Shown here in pieces: positions 8,302-17,480 of a stretch of 64,000 bases of DNA. The position numbers and the translations under genes are program-made. Below the pieces are notes generated by a model that did no database searches, had not been told where the DNA came from, and saw only the letters and a list, made by a program, of their open reading frames with translations. The first letter of the stretch is position 1, and every line of letters starts with the position of its first letter. The DNA lies in the NCBI RefSeq assembly GCF_007713465.1, contig NZ_VMSG01000018.1:1-64000 (forward strand), read 5' to 3'. This stretch comes from Pseudomonas sp. H3(2019) (GTDB lineage: Bacteria; Pseudomonadota; Gammaproteobacteria; Pseudomonadales; Pseudomonadaceae).

Positions 8302-8972
8302 TCTCGCGCCTCCAGCACGTAGCCAACACCGCGCAGGGTATGGATCAATTTGTTGTCGAAAGGGTCGTCGATTTTGGCTCTCAAGCGACGGATTGAAACC
8401 TCGACCACGTTGGTGTCACAGTCAAAGTTCATGTCCCAGACCAACGAAATGATTTGGGTGCGGGAGAGCACTTCTCCCGACTGACGCATCAGCAAGTGCA
8501 GCAGCGCAAATTCCTTGGTCGTAAGGTCGATGCGCTGCTCACCACGAAATGCACGATGGCGTCCCTGGTCGAGTTCCAGATCGGCGACTTTCAAAACCTG
8601 CGGCACTGGAATGTGCTCGCTACGGCGCATCAGGGTCCGTACCCGGGCCAGCAGCTCCGGAAACTCGAACGGCTTGACCAGATAGTCATCGGCGCCCAGA
8701 TCGAGACCGCGGATCTTGTCCGACAGGCGCCCTCGGGCCGTCAGCATCATGACCCTCGTGTTGCTGCTTTGGCGCAGGTGCTCAAGCACCCCCCAGCCAT
8801 CAAGTTCCGGAAGATTGACATCAAGTATCACCAAGTCGTAAACCTGTTGACGCGCCAGATGGAGTCCATCCGCGCCCGTCGCGGCCCGGTCAACTACATA
8901 GCCACTTTCAGTCAGGCCCTGGTGCAAGTATTCGGCAGTTTTAAGCTCGTCCTCGACTACAAGGATTCGCAT
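8298..8972 (-). CDS. czcR: OmpR-family response regulator of the czc system
   Basis: The 224-residue protein has a receiver domain with acidic pocket residues near the start, the phosphoacceptor Asp in VILDVNLPELDGWG (about residue 51) and the conserved Lys in DDYLVKPFEFPEL. It ends in a winged-helix DNA-binding domain with VVEVSIRRLRAKID. AAGGTG precedes the ATG. Upstream on the minus strand is a MerR-type promoter (9086-9116), so its transcription is likely induced directly by metal. Expected targets are czcCBA and the two PtrA-like genes, all of which share a box (see 9321, 15208, 17481). In P. aeruginosa, CzcR also represses oprD; an OprD gene lies here at 18270. Confidence 0.9.
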   Translation of the reverse strand: MRILVVEDELKTAEYLHQGLTESGYVVDRAATGADGLHLARQQVYDLVILDVNLPELDGWGVLEHLRQSSNTRVMMLTARGRLSDKIRGLDLGADDYLVKPFEFPELLARVRTLMRRSEHIPVPQVLKVADLELDQGRHRAFRGEQRIDLTTKEFALLHLLMRQSGEVLSRTQIISLVWDMNFDCDTNVVEVSIRRLRAKIDDPFDNKLIHTLRGVGYVLEARE

Positions 8973-9085
8973 GCTAGTTCACCTTTTAAATAATAAAAAC
9001 AGTTAGCTTATTCAGAAAAGTTAGTTGTTGTTTTAGGGCTCTCTGACCGAATGCGTGGGGCGTTTTAAATTCTGCAATGAGCGCC

Positions 9086-9116
9086 ACCGTAAAGCCTGTA
9101 GCTGCTACAGGGTCAA
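9086..9116 (-). promoter_or_regulatory. MerR/CadR-type operator-promoter reading into czcRS
   Basis: Read on the minus strand, TTGACC (complement of 9111-9116) and TACGGT (9086-9091) are 19 bp apart around a perfect 7-3-7 dyad, CCTGTAG-CTG-CTACAGG (9095-9111). The -35, spacer length and dyad closely match the cadA promoter at 1901-1931, so one regulator probably controls both. It sits about 115 bases upstream of the czcR start. The remainder of the 8973-9414 interval carries the czcC box at 9321; I see no gene in it. Confidence 0.75.
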
Positions 9117-9320
9117 GCCAAAGCCTTGTTCTTGAGCTGTAAATTCGAGGTTAGCGACAACATGTCGCATGCTCAGAGGGTGGCTTGCAGGGTTGTGGTA
9201 CTTCGACAAGTGCTGTTCAGCGGATAAGTGGCGGGCATTTGTTTCTTCATATTGCCTGTGTGGTTATTCAGTTTTTTCTCTTGGCTATGTTAGTGCAAAA
9301 AGTCCAGCCGGAACCTTGGA

Positions 9321-9355
9321 TAACGTATTTGTAATGTTGCAGTCACCTTGTTGAT
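9321..9355 (+). promoter_or_regulatory. Candidate CzcR box and promoter of czcCBA
   Basis: TAACGTATTTGTAATGT (9321-9337) matches at 14 of 17 positions a sequence before the PtrA-like gene at 15292 and also at 14 of 17 before the one at 17564. A TTGATA hexamer follows near 9350, as it does in the other two promoters, though at a different spacing. Binding by CzcR is inferred from co-occurrence. Confidence 0.55.
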
Positions 9356-9414
9356 AGCTGCGCAACTCTACATTGAGGCCATTGAATTATTAGTGCTTTA
9401 AAGGAAGTCTGAAA

Positions 9415-10686
9415 GTGTGCTGGCATCGAACGTTAATAGTTTCGTTGAATATAACCAGAGTCCTCGGTTTGACTTGCCTGTTGTCCTGGGCCGGTGCGAG
9501 CGTGGCCGCCGCTTCGGCTTCCCCGGCGCTGACCATGGACCAAGCCCTGCAAACGGCGTTTGCCAACAACCCCGATCTGGCAGCGGCGCAGTGGGAAATC
9601 GGCATTGCCCAGGGCGATCGGCAGCAAGCGGGTTTGATCCCCAATCCCGAGGTGTCCTGGGAGGCGGAAGACACTCGGCGCAACTCGCGAACCACCACGG
9701 TGAAGCTCAATCAGCCGATCGAACTCGGTGGCAAGCGCGGGGCCAGGATCGACGTCGCCAGCCGCGCCCAGGATGCGGCTGGCATTGAGTTGGAGCGCAA
9801 GCGCAACGTGTTGCGGGCCGATGTCATTCAGGCGTTCTACGGCGCTTCGACGGCGCAGCAACGCTTGCTGTTGTCACGCCAGTCGCTGGAACTCGCCGAG
9901 CGCGGTGTGCGCGTGGCGCAAGGGCGGATCAACAGCGGCAAGTCATCGCCGGTTGAAGGGACGCGCGCCGAGGTTCAGTTATCGGAAGTGCGCCTGGAAC
10001 TCAGAAGAGCCGAACGCGACGAGGCCAGTGCCTGGCAGCAATTGGTCCAGGTCATGGGCGCACCGGTGCCTGACTTTGCGAGGGTCAGTGATTCCGCGCG
10101 CTCGATGCCCGCCGTGCCGCCGGCGTCACGCTTGCTGGCGCGCATCGAAGACACCGCCGAATTGCGCTTGGCCAAGCTGCAAATCGATCAGCGCGAAGCG
10201 TCTCTGGGCCTGGAGAAAGCCCAGCGGATTCCGGACCTCACGGTGAGTGTGGGCAGCCAATACAGCGAACTGGAGCGGGAGCGGGTCAACGTCGTCGGGC
10301 TGTCGATGCCGATCCCGCTGTTCAACCGCAACCAGGGCAATATCCTCGCGGCCGCGCGCCGCGCCGATCAGGCTCGCGACTTGCGCAACGCCAGTGAGTT
10401 GCGCCTGCGCACGGACATCCAGACCACCCTGGATCAATGGCTGACCGCCAACACGGAAATCCAATCGTTCGACCGCTCGATCCTGCCGGCCGCGCAAAGT
10501 GCCGTCGACACCGCGACCCGTGGTTTTGAGATGGGCAAGTTCAACTTCCTCGACGTACTCGATGCCCAGCGCACCTTGATCAGCGCCCGCGCCCAATACA
10601 TCCAGGCGATAGCCGAGGCGACCGACGCCTGGGTGCGCATCGAGCGCATTTTCGGCGATGTCGAGGCACTCACTCGCAGCCGCTGA
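9415..10686 (+). CDS. czcC: Outer-membrane channel of the Czc RND efflux pump
   Basis: The product is a 423-residue TolC-like protein with a signal peptide and alternating helical and hairpin regions typical of the outer membrane efflux protein family. It starts at GTG 9415, chosen because AAGGAAG stands at the right distance and no ATG fits the signal peptide. PLFNRNQGNI and the repeated helical motifs ending in FLDVLDAQRTL are family landmarks. It is the first gene of czcCBA, with 50 bases to czcB. It forms the exit duct for Zn/Cd/Co taken from the periplasm by CzcA. Confidence 0.92.
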   Translation: MCWHRTLIVSLNITRVLGLTCLLSWAGASVAAASASPALTMDQALQTAFANNPDLAAAQWEIGIAQGDRQQAGLIPNPEVSWEAEDTRRNSRTTTVKLNQPIELGGKRGARIDVASRAQDAAGIELERKRNVLRADVIQAFYGASTAQQRLLLSRQSLELAERGVRVAQGRINSGKSSPVEGTRAEVQLSEVRLELRRAERDEASAWQQLVQVMGAPVPDFARVSDSARSMPAVPPASRLLARIEDTAELRLAKLQIDQREASLGLEKAQRIPDLTVSVGSQYSELERERVNVVGLSMPIPLFNRNQGNILAAARRADQARDLRNASELRLRTDIQTTLDQWLTANTEIQSFDRSILPAAQSAVDTATRGFEMGKFNFLDVLDAQRTLISARAQYIQAIAEATDAWVRIERIFGDVEALTRSR

Positions 10687-10736
10687 ACTTCATTTTTTTA
10701 TCGCTGCCCGGCCAACGGGACGGCGCAGGAGTCCCC

Positions 10737-11948
10737 ATGGAAAAAAAACACCTGTTTGTCACCGCACTGACCCTCGCGGTGGGCATTGGCATTGGCTCAT
10801 TTTGGCCGGGCAGCGCCACGGCACCGACCGCTGTCGCTCAGGCTCAGGATGAACCGGGCCATGACGATCACGCCGACGAAGGCGAGGCGAAGACCGCGCA
10901 CGCCGAAGGCGAAACTGAAGAAGGGCACCTGACGCTGAGTGCCGAGCAGATCGCTGCGGCGGGTATTCAGTTGGCCGAAGCCAAGGCTCGGGACATTAGC
11001 CTTGCATTGCCGTTTCCCGGCGAAATCCGTTTCGACGAAGACCGCACGACGCATATCGTTCCGCGCGTCCCCGGTGTGGTCGAGTCGGTGCGCGTCAACC
11101 TTGGCCAGTCGGTGAAAAAGGGCCAGTTGCTGGCCGTGATCGCCAGCCAGCAGATCTCCGATCAGCGCAGCGAACAGGCCGCCGCGCAACGGCGTCTGGA
11201 GTTGGCGCGCACCACCTACGCCCGGGAGCGGCAACTGTGGCAGGACAAGATCTCTGCCGAGCAGGATTTCCTCCAGGCCCGCCAGGCGTTGCAAGAAGCC
11301 GAAATCGCTGTCGGCAACGCCCGGCAGAAAATCAGCGTACTCAGCGGCAGTTCGGTGGCCAGCGGCGGCAATCGCTATGAATTGCGGGCGCCGTTCGACG
11401 GCATGGTGGTGGAAAAGCACTTGGGGCTGGGGGAGGTGGTCAGCGAAACCACCAACGCGTTCACGCTCTCGGATTTATCGCGGGTGTGGGTGACTTTCGG
11501 CGTTTCCCCGAAGGATTTGAACAAGGTCCTTGTGGGCAAAACGGTCACGGTCAGTGCTCCGGAACTCAACGCCGAAGTCAGCGGCACCGTGGCCTACGTC
11601 GGCAGTTTGCTGGGCGAGCAGACCCGCACCGCCACGGTCCGCGTGACCCTGGCCAACCCGCAAGGCGCCTGGCGTCCGGGGTTGTTCGTGACCGCGCGGG
11701 TCGACACCGAAACCCGTCAGACCAAAGTCGCCGTACCTGAAACCGCCCTGCAAACGGTGGAGGACAAACCCACGGTGTTCGTCCGCACCGATGACGGTTT
11801 CAAGGCGCAACCGGTGGTGACCGGCAGCCGTGCCGCCGGGCTGGTCGAGATCACCGAAGGCCTGGCGGCTGGTGTCCAGGTCGCGACGGCCGGCAGCTTC
11901 ATTCTCAAATCTGAACTGGGTAAAGCCTCGGCCGAGCACGCTCACTAA
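10737..11948 (+). CDS. czcB: Periplasmic adaptor of the Czc RND efflux pump
   Basis: This is a 403-residue membrane fusion protein with an N-terminal helix, a His/Asp/Glu-rich stretch after it (about residues 38-62) that may bind metal, a barrel-sandwich domain, a coiled coil and a C-terminal membrane-proximal part. CAGGAG precedes ATG 10737. It bridges CzcA in the inner membrane with CzcC. The His-rich head distinguishes metal-specific adaptors from drug-pump adaptors such as MexA. Its stop is 39 bases before czcA. Confidence 0.92.
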   Translation: MEKKHLFVTALTLAVGIGIGSFWPGSATAPTAVAQAQDEPGHDDHADEGEAKTAHAEGETEEGHLTLSAEQIAAAGIQLAEAKARDISLALPFPGEIRFDEDRTTHIVPRVPGVVESVRVNLGQSVKKGQLLAVIASQQISDQRSEQAAAQRRLELARTTYARERQLWQDKISAEQDFLQARQALQEAEIAVGNARQKISVLSGSSVASGGNRYELRAPFDGMVVEKHLGLGEVVSETTNAFTLSDLSRVWVTFGVSPKDLNKVLVGKTVTVSAPELNAEVSGTVAYVGSLLGEQTRTATVRVTLANPQGAWRPGLFVTARVDTETRQTKVAVPETALQTVEDKPTVFVRTDDGFKAQPVVTGSRAAGLVEITEGLAAGVQVATAGSFILKSELGKASAEHAH

Positions 11949-11987
11949 AGACGCCCACCGCTCCGTCATTGCCACGAGAAAGTCCTC

Positions 11988-14900
11988 ATGTTTGAACGCC
12001 TGATCCAATTCTCCATCGAGCAGTGCATCATCGTGCTGCTCGCGGTTTTGCTGATGGCCGGTCTCGGCATCGCCAGCTATCAAAAGCTGCCGATCGACGC
12101 CGTGCCCGACATCACCAACGTGCAGGTGCAAATCAACACCGGTGCGGCGGGTTTCTCGCCGTTGGAAACCGAGCAGCGCATCACCTTTCCCATCGAAACC
12201 GCCATGGCTGGATTGCCGGCGCTGGAGCAGACCCGCTCGTTGTCGCGCTCGGGCTTGTCGCAAGTCACGGTGATCTTCAAGGAAGGCACCGACCTGTTCT
12301 TCGCCCGGCAACTGGTCAACGAACGCTTGCAGGTGGCCAAGGAGCAACTGCCCGAAGGGGTTGAGGCGGTTATGGGGCCGATCTCCACCGGTCTCGGGGA
12401 GATTTTCCTCTGGACGGTAGAGGCCGAGGAGGGCGCGCTCAAGGAGGACGGCAGCCCGTACACGCCGACTGATTTGCGGGTGATCCAGGACTGGATTATC
12501 AAACCGCAGTTGCGCAACGTGCCGGGCGTGGCCGAAATCAACACCATCGGCGGCTTCGCGAAGGAATACCAGATTGCCCCCGATCCGAAACGCCTGGCGG
12601 CCTACAAGCTAACCCTGACTGACCTGGTGACGGCGTTGGAGCGCAACAACGCCAACGTCGGCGCTGGTTACATAGAGCGCAGCGGCGAGCAGTTACTAAT
12701 TCGCGCGCCCGGCCAGGTGGCGACCACCGACGACATCGCCAACATCGTCATGGCCAATGTCGACGGCACACCGATCCGCATCAAAAACGTCGCCACCGTG
12801 GACATCGGCCGCGAACTGCGCACCGGTGCCGCGACCGAAAACGGTCGGGAAGTGGTGCTCGGCACGGTGTTCATGCTGATCGGCGAGAACAGTCGCACGG
12901 TGTCTCAGGCCGTGGCCGGCAAGCTTGAGCAAATCAACCGTTCGCTGCCCAAAGGGGTGGTCGCGGTCACCGTGTACGACCGCACCCACCTGGTGGACAA
13001 GGCAATTGCCACGGTCAAGAAGAACCTGGTGGAAGGGGCGATCCTGGTGATCGCGATTCTGTTCCTGTTCCTGGGCAACATTCGCGCTGCGCTGATCACG
13101 GCGATGGTGATTCCGCTGGCCATGCTGTTCACGTTCACCGGCATGTTCACCAACAAAGTCAGTGCCAACCTGATGAGCCTCGGCGCGCTGGACTTCGGCA
13201 TCATCGTCGACGGTGCGGTGGTAATTGTCGAAAACGCCATCCGCCGCCTGGCCCATGCGCAGCAACACCATGGGCGCATCCTCACCCGTTCCGAACGCTT
13301 TCACGAAGTGTTCGCGGCGGCCAAGGAAGCACGCCGACCGCTGATTTTCGGCCAGTTGATCATCATGGTCGTCTATCTGCCAATTTTCGCCCTCACGGGA
13401 GTTGAAGGAAAAATGTTCCACCCGATGGCCTTCACTGTCGTGATTGCCTTGCTGGGCGCCATGTTGCTGTCCGTCACCTTTGTTCCTGCGGCGATTGCCA
13501 TGTTTGTGACTGGCAAGGTCAAGGAAGAAGAGAATGTGATCATGCGTGGGGCGCGTCGGGTGTATGCCCCGGCGCTGGAGTGGGTCATGAGCCATCGATC
13601 GATTGCATTCGCCGTGGCATTGGGTGTGATCGCGGTGTCGGGCGTGGTCGCCAGCCGAATGGGCAGTGAGTTTGTGCCGAGCCTCAGCGAAGGGGATTTT
13701 GCCCTGCAAGCCTTGCGCGTACCGGGCACCAGCCTGACGCAATCGGTAGAAATGCAGCAGCGCCTGGAAAAACTGGTGTTGGAAAAAGTGCCAGAGGTCC
13801 AGCGCATGTTCGCTCGTACAGGTACCGCAGAGATTGCCTCCGACCCCATGCCGCCGAATATCTCCGACAGCTACGTGATGCTCAAGCCGAAGGATCAATG
13901 GCCTGATCCGAAGAAATCCCGCGAGACGCTGATTGCTGATATCCAGAAAGCCACGGCGACGATGCCGGGCAGCAACTATGAGCTGTCCCAGCCCATTCAG
14001 TTGCGCTTCAACGAACTGATTTCCGGGGTGCGCAGCGACGTGGCGGTCAAGGTCTTCGGTGATGACATGGCGGTGCTTAACAGCACCGCTGCGAAAATTG
14101 CCGCGTCTATGCAGAAGATCAATGGCGCCTCCGAGGTCAAGGTCGAGCAAACGACGGGGCTGCCGGTGCTGACCATCAACATCGACCGTGACAAAGCCGC
14201 ACGTTACGGCCTAAACGTGGGCGACGTGCAAGACACCATCGCGGTGGCGGTCGGTGGGCGTCAGGCCGGGACGATGTATGAAGGCGACCGACGATTCGAC
14301 ATGGTGGTGCGTTTGTCCGATGCCATGCGCAAAGACGTCGAGGGGTTGTCGACGCTACTGATCCCGGTGCCGGCGCTGCTCAATGGCAGTGCCGACCAGA
14401 TTGGGTTCATCGCGCTGTCGGAAGTGGCCACCCTTGATCTGGTTCTGGGGCCAAACCAAGTCAGTCGCGAGAACGGCAAGCGTCTGGTGATCGTCAGCGC
14501 CAACGTGCGGGGGCGGGATATTGGTTCGTTTGTGCAGGAAGCCAGTCGCGCCATTGACCAGCAAGTGCAGATTCCTGCCGGTTACTGGACCAACTGGGGC
14601 GGCCAGTTTGAGCAGCTGCAATCGGCGGCCAAACGCTTGCAGATCGTGGTCCCGGTGGCTTTGCTTCTGGTGTTCGCCCTGCTGTTCATGATGTTCAGCA
14701 ACCTCAAGGACGGCCTGTTGGTGTTCACCGGAATTCCATTCGCGTTGACCGGTGGGGTCATGGCCTTGTGGCTACGGGATATTCCATTGTCTATCTCGGC
14801 GGGGGTCGGTTTTATTGCCTTGTCCGGGGTCGCGGTGCTCAACGGCCTGGTGATGATCGCGTTCATCCGCAATCTTCGGGAGGAGGGGCGCTCGCTGAGC

Positions 14901-15143
14901 AGCGCGATCAATGAAGGTGCGCTGACGCGGTTGCGTCCGGTGTTGATGACGGCATTGGTGGCCTCGCTCGGCTTTATACCTATGGCGTTGGCCACCGGGA
15001 CCGGAGCGGAGGTGCAGCGGCCACTGGCGACGGTGGTGATTGGCGGGATTCTGTCCTCGACGGCGCTGACGTTGCTGATATTGCCGGCGCTTTATCAGTG
15101 GGCGCACCGTCGGGAGGAAGACGAAGTTACACCGGCTGCCTAA
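11988..15143 (+). CDS. czcA: Heavy-metal RND transporter, proton-driven Zn/Cd/Co pump
   Basis: The product has 1051 residues with the twelve-helix, two-loop RND plan. The helix-4 signature DFGIIVDGAVVIVEN places D402, D408 and E415, which coincide in number with the essential proton-relay residues described for Cupriavidus CzcA; this is the HME1 (divalent Zn/Co/Cd) type, in contrast to the monovalent Cu/Ag pumps. Its full length and lack of disruption indicate a working pump. A strong terminator (15163) closes the operon. Confidence 0.95.
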   Translation: MFERLIQFSIEQCIIVLLAVLLMAGLGIASYQKLPIDAVPDITNVQVQINTGAAGFSPLETEQRITFPIETAMAGLPALEQTRSLSRSGLSQVTVIFKEGTDLFFARQLVNERLQVAKEQLPEGVEAVMGPISTGLGEIFLWTVEAEEGALKEDGSPYTPTDLRVIQDWIIKPQLRNVPGVAEINTIGGFAKEYQIAPDPKRLAAYKLTLTDLVTALERNNANVGAGYIERSGEQLLIRAPGQVATTDDIANIVMANVDGTPIRIKNVATVDIGRELRTGAATENGREVVLGTVFMLIGENSRTVSQAVAGKLEQINRSLPKGVVAVTVYDRTHLVDKAIATVKKNLVEGAILVIAILFLFLGNIRAALITAMVIPLAMLFTFTGMFTNKVSANLMSLGALDFGIIVDGAVVIVENAIRRLAHAQQHHGRILTRSERFHEVFAAAKEARRPLIFGQLIIMVVYLPIFALTGVEGKMFHPMAFTVVIALLGAMLLSVTFVPAAIAMFVTGKVKEEENVIMRGARRVYAPALEWVMSHRSIAFAVALGVIAVSGVVASRMGSEFVPSLSEGDFALQALRVPGTSLTQSVEMQQRLEKLVLEKVPEVQRMFARTGTAEIASDPMPPNISDSYVMLKPKDQWPDPKKSRETLIADIQKATATMPGSNYELSQPIQLRFNELISGVRSDVAVKVFGDDMAVLNSTAAKIAASMQKINGASEVKVEQTTGLPVLTINIDRDKAARYGLNVGDVQDTIAVAVGGRQAGTMYEGDRRFDMVVRLSDAMRKDVEGLSTLLIPVPALLNGSADQIGFIALSEVATLDLVLGPNQVSRENGKRLVIVSANVRGRDIGSFVQEASRAIDQQVQIPAGYWTNWGGQFEQLQSAAKRLQIVVPVALLLVFALLFMMFSNLKDGLLVFTGIPFALTGGVMALWLRDIPLSISAGVGFIALSGVAVLNGLVMIAFIRNLREEGRSLSSAINEGALTRLRPVLMTALVASLGFIPMALATGTGAEVQRPLATVVIGGILSSTALTLLILPALYQWAHRREEDEVTPAA

Positions 15144-15162
15144 TTAGTTGAGGGTTAAAAGG

Positions 15163-15194
15163 CCCGCGACTGATAGTCAGTAGCGGGTTTTTTT
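15163..15194 (+). terminator. Intrinsic terminator of czcCBA
   Basis: CCCGC-g-ACTGA pairs with TCAGT-a-GCGGG around a TAG loop, followed immediately by TTTTTTT. It begins 20 bases after the czcA stop. Confidence 0.9.
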
Positions 15195-15207
15195 ACATCA
15201 GCCAAGA

Positions 15208-15224
15208 TAACGAATATGTAATGT
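15208..15224 (+). promoter_or_regulatory. Candidate CzcR box before the first PtrA-like gene
   Basis: TAACGAATATGTAATGT matches the boxes before czcC (9321) and the second PtrA-like gene (17481). TTGATA occurs 27 bases after it, as in the 17481 promoter. It lies between the czcA terminator and the small gene, implying separate but co-regulated transcription. Confidence 0.55.
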
Positions 15225-15291
15225 CAGCGCCACCGTCGTGACAGGATCGAATTGATACCCTGACATCGTCATTTATAAATGAGGTGTCAGA

Positions 15292-15492
15292 ATGAAACTT
15301 ACTCAAGTATGTGCTTTTTTAGGTGCTTTGATTCTTTCTTCCATTGCAATGGCTGAAGGGGGCGGCGATAGGACGTTCGACAGGATGATGGCGGCGAATG
15401 AGCAGGCTGTGCAGGCGTTTGCAGCCAATCAAGCGAAGAACGACTCGGTGGTATTAAATGATGCAAAGGATGATAAAACCAAAGAAATGTAA
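15292..15492 (+). CDS. Small secreted PtrA-like protein
   Basis: The 66-residue product has a Sec signal peptide ending IAMA-EGGGD, followed by GGGDRTFDRMMAANEQ, the N-terminal signature of the Pseudomonas PtrA family. It lacks the DUF2790 tail of its relative at 17564. PtrA of P. aeruginosa is copper-induced and is reported both as a type III secretion repressor and as a periplasmic copper-tolerance protein. Here the gene shares a promoter box with czcC, so induction by zinc or cadmium is likely. AGGTGT lies before the ATG. A strong terminator follows 18 bases after the stop. Confidence 0.75.
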   Translation: MKLTQVCAFLGALILSSIAMAEGGGDRTFDRMMAANEQAVQAFAANQAKNDSVVLNDAKDDKTKEM

Positions 15493-15509
15493 CAGTGCTG
15501 CACACGAAC

Positions 15510-15546
15510 AAGCCCGTCATCGAACTTCGATGGCGGGCTTTTTTAT
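15510..15546 (+). terminator. Intrinsic terminator of the PtrA-like gene; intron landing site
   Basis: AAGCCCGtCATCGAA pairs with TTCGATGgCGGGCTT around a single C, followed by a T-run. The group II intron begins two bases beyond it, the kind of target used by class C group II introns. Confidence 0.9.
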
Positions 15547-15547
15547 G

Positions 15548-17471
15548 GTGCGCCAGGCATGGCGCGTAGCGCCGTGACTGGCGCTGTTCGGCTCGTTATG
15601 GTGATGAACCGGACGACTTGGAGGTGAAAGTCCTCTACACACCCGGCAAGGGGAAGTGTTAGCCAGAGGCAAGGGTGTCGTGGGTGACCGCGAATCTGAA
15701 GGAAGCCCGAGGCAAAATGCTGGCCTGACGAACAGGAAGCGGATGAGGCGGCGCAGCGGGGTAAGACGGCCATAATCGTCAAAGCCCAGTACTTGCACGG
15801 AACGCTGTGACGTATATCCGACAGGCATAAGCAGGAAGGTCGCGCGAATTACCCTGGGAGATCTGCTCGTTTGCCACTGTGCTACCGAGCGTCGAGAGGC
15901 GCCGGGATGAACGTGCAGAAGTCAGCCGAGGCTGTAGTAAGTGGTGAATAACCGCGCCACCAAGGGCCGAACAGGTTATGCCGCCAGTAGGCGTCAGAGT
16001 CTCGTCGAATGTCGAAAAAGCAGAAATTTCTCCGCGGGAGAACTGTGACCCCTAGTTCCGGACAGAATCCGCGGGCGACGGCTGGCAGTGCACAGGCATC
16101 GGCGGCGTCTGTGGCGTGGACGAAAGCGGAGCCGGACACGCTGATGGAGCGGGTGCTTGCACCGGCCAACCTCAAGCGTGCGTATCACCGCGTGGTCAGC
16201 AACAAGGGTGCGCCGGGTGCCGATGGCATGACGGTCGACGAATTGGCGGGCTACGTGAAACAGTATTGGCCAACCCTCAAGGCGAGGCTGCTGGCCGGCG
16301 AGTATCACCCGCAAGGTGTACGCGCCGTCGAAATTCCCAAACCCAAAGGCGGCACTCGACAGCTGGGTATCCCCAGCGTCGTGGATCGCCTGATCCAACA
16401 GGCACTGCTGCAACAGCTCACGCCGATCTTCGACCCGCTGTTCTCGGATTACAGCTACGGTTTTCGTCCGGGCAGAAGCGCCCACCAAGCCATCGAAACA
16501 GCCCGTGCCCATGTGGCGGCGGGCCACCGCTGGTGCGTGGAACTCGATCTGGAGAAGTTCTTCGATCGGGTCAACCACGATGTACTGATGGCCCATGTGC
16601 AGCGTCAAATCGAAGACAAGCAGGTGCTCAGGCTCATTCGCCGTTACCTCGAGGCGGGTGTGATGTCGGGCGGGATCGCCAGCCGACGGCAGGAAGGGAC
16701 GCCGCAAGGCGGCCCGCTTTCGCCGTTGCTGTCGAATATCTTACTCAACGAACTCGACCGTGAGCTGGAACGGCGGGGCCATCACTTCGTGCGTTATGCC
16801 GATGACGCGAACATCTATGTGCGTAGTCGTCGTGCTGGCGAGCGAGTGATGGCCAGAGTCGAGCGGTTCTTGAGGCAGCGTTTGAAACTGACGCTGAATC
16901 GAGAAAAGAGCCGCGTGGCACGGCCTTGGGTCTGCGATTATCTGGGTTATGGGATGAGCTGGCATCAACCGCCGAGGTTAAGGGTAGCGACAATGAGTCT
17001 GGGTCGCCTACGCGACCGACTCAGAGACCTGCTGCACGGAGCACGGGGCCACAAGATGGCGAACGTCATCGAGCGGATTAACCCTGTACTGCGCGGTTGG
17101 GCTAGCTACTTCAAACTTAGTCAGAGCAAGCGACCCCTTGTGGAGCTGGACGGGTGGGTGCGGCATAAACTTCGCTGCGTCATCTGGCGCCAATGGAAGC
17201 AGCCCTCTACGAGGGCACGCAACTTGATGCGCTTGGGGCTTAGCGAAGCACGCGCCTGCAAATCAGCCTTCAATGGTCGCGGCCCATGGTGGAACTCGGG
17301 GGCGCCTCATGTGAATCAGGCGTTACCGAAGAAGCTATGGGATCAGCTAGGGTTGGTCTCAATACTGGATACGATAAACCGGCTTAGCCGCATAGCCTGA
17401 ACCGCCGTATACGGAACCGTACGTACGGTGGTGTGAGAGGACGGCGGATGTAAATCCGCCTCCTACTCGAT
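15548..17471 (+). mobile_element. Group II intron, apparently complete
   Basis: The 5' end is placed at GTGCG (15548), the conserved group II intron start. The reverse transcriptase frame covers 16009-17400. Domain V is visible at 17401-17432 as an ACCGCCGT/ACGGTGGT helix with an internal bulge, directly after the RT stop. Domain VI follows as a GGCGGAT/ATCCGCC hairpin, and the intron should end at GAT (17471). It lies directly after an intrinsic terminator, in the intergenic space between two PtrA-like genes. Ends are placed by consensus and may be off by a few bases. Confidence 0.8.
16009..17400 (+). CDS. ltrA: Group II intron reverse transcriptase/maturase
   Basis: The 463-residue protein has RT blocks in order: NKGAPGADGMTVDEL (RT1), RQLGIPSVVDRLIQQA (RT2), SYGFRPGRSAHQAI (RT3), ELDLEKFFDRVNHD (RT4), GTPQGGPLSPLLSNI (RT5) and the catalytic YADD in RYADDANIYV, followed by the maturase (X) domain with LRGWASYFKLS. 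No clear C-terminal HNH endonuclease is seen, which fits introns that use terminators or replication forks. All catalytic residues are intact, so the intron may be mobile. ltrA is the generic family name. Confidence 0.92.
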   Translation: MSKKQKFLRGRTVTPSSGQNPRATAGSAQASAASVAWTKAEPDTLMERVLAPANLKRAYHRVVSNKGAPGADGMTVDELAGYVKQYWPTLKARLLAGEYHPQGVRAVEIPKPKGGTRQLGIPSVVDRLIQQALLQQLTPIFDPLFSDYSYGFRPGRSAHQAIETARAHVAAGHRWCVELDLEKFFDRVNHDVLMAHVQRQIEDKQVLRLIRRYLEAGVMSGGIASRRQEGTPQGGPLSPLLSNILLNELDRELERRGHHFVRYADDANIYVRSRRAGERVMARVERFLRQRLKLTLNREKSRVARPWVCDYLGYGMSWHQPPRLRVATMSLGRLRDRLRDLLHGARGHKMANVIERINPVLRGWASYFKLSQSKRPLVELDGWVRHKLRCVIWRQWKQPSTRARNLMRLGLSEARACKSAFNGRGPWWNSGAPHVNQALPKKLWDQLGLVSILDTINRLSRIA

Positions 17472-17480
17472 GGTGGTTTA

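Noticed and set aside
9169..9354. 61-codon frame between czcR and czcC
   Set aside because: It lacks a ribosome site and overlaps the candidate CzcR box and promoter.
12696..14150. 484-codon open frame on the minus strand inside czcA
   Set aside because: It is a shadow of the GC-rich czcA gene: low complexity, His/Arg/Gln-rich, no ribosome site and no recognisable domain.
15548..17471. Intron considered as a retron or diversity-generating element
   Set aside because: Domains V and VI, the GTGCG start and the maturase X domain identify a group II intron; there is no template/variable repeat or msr-msd.
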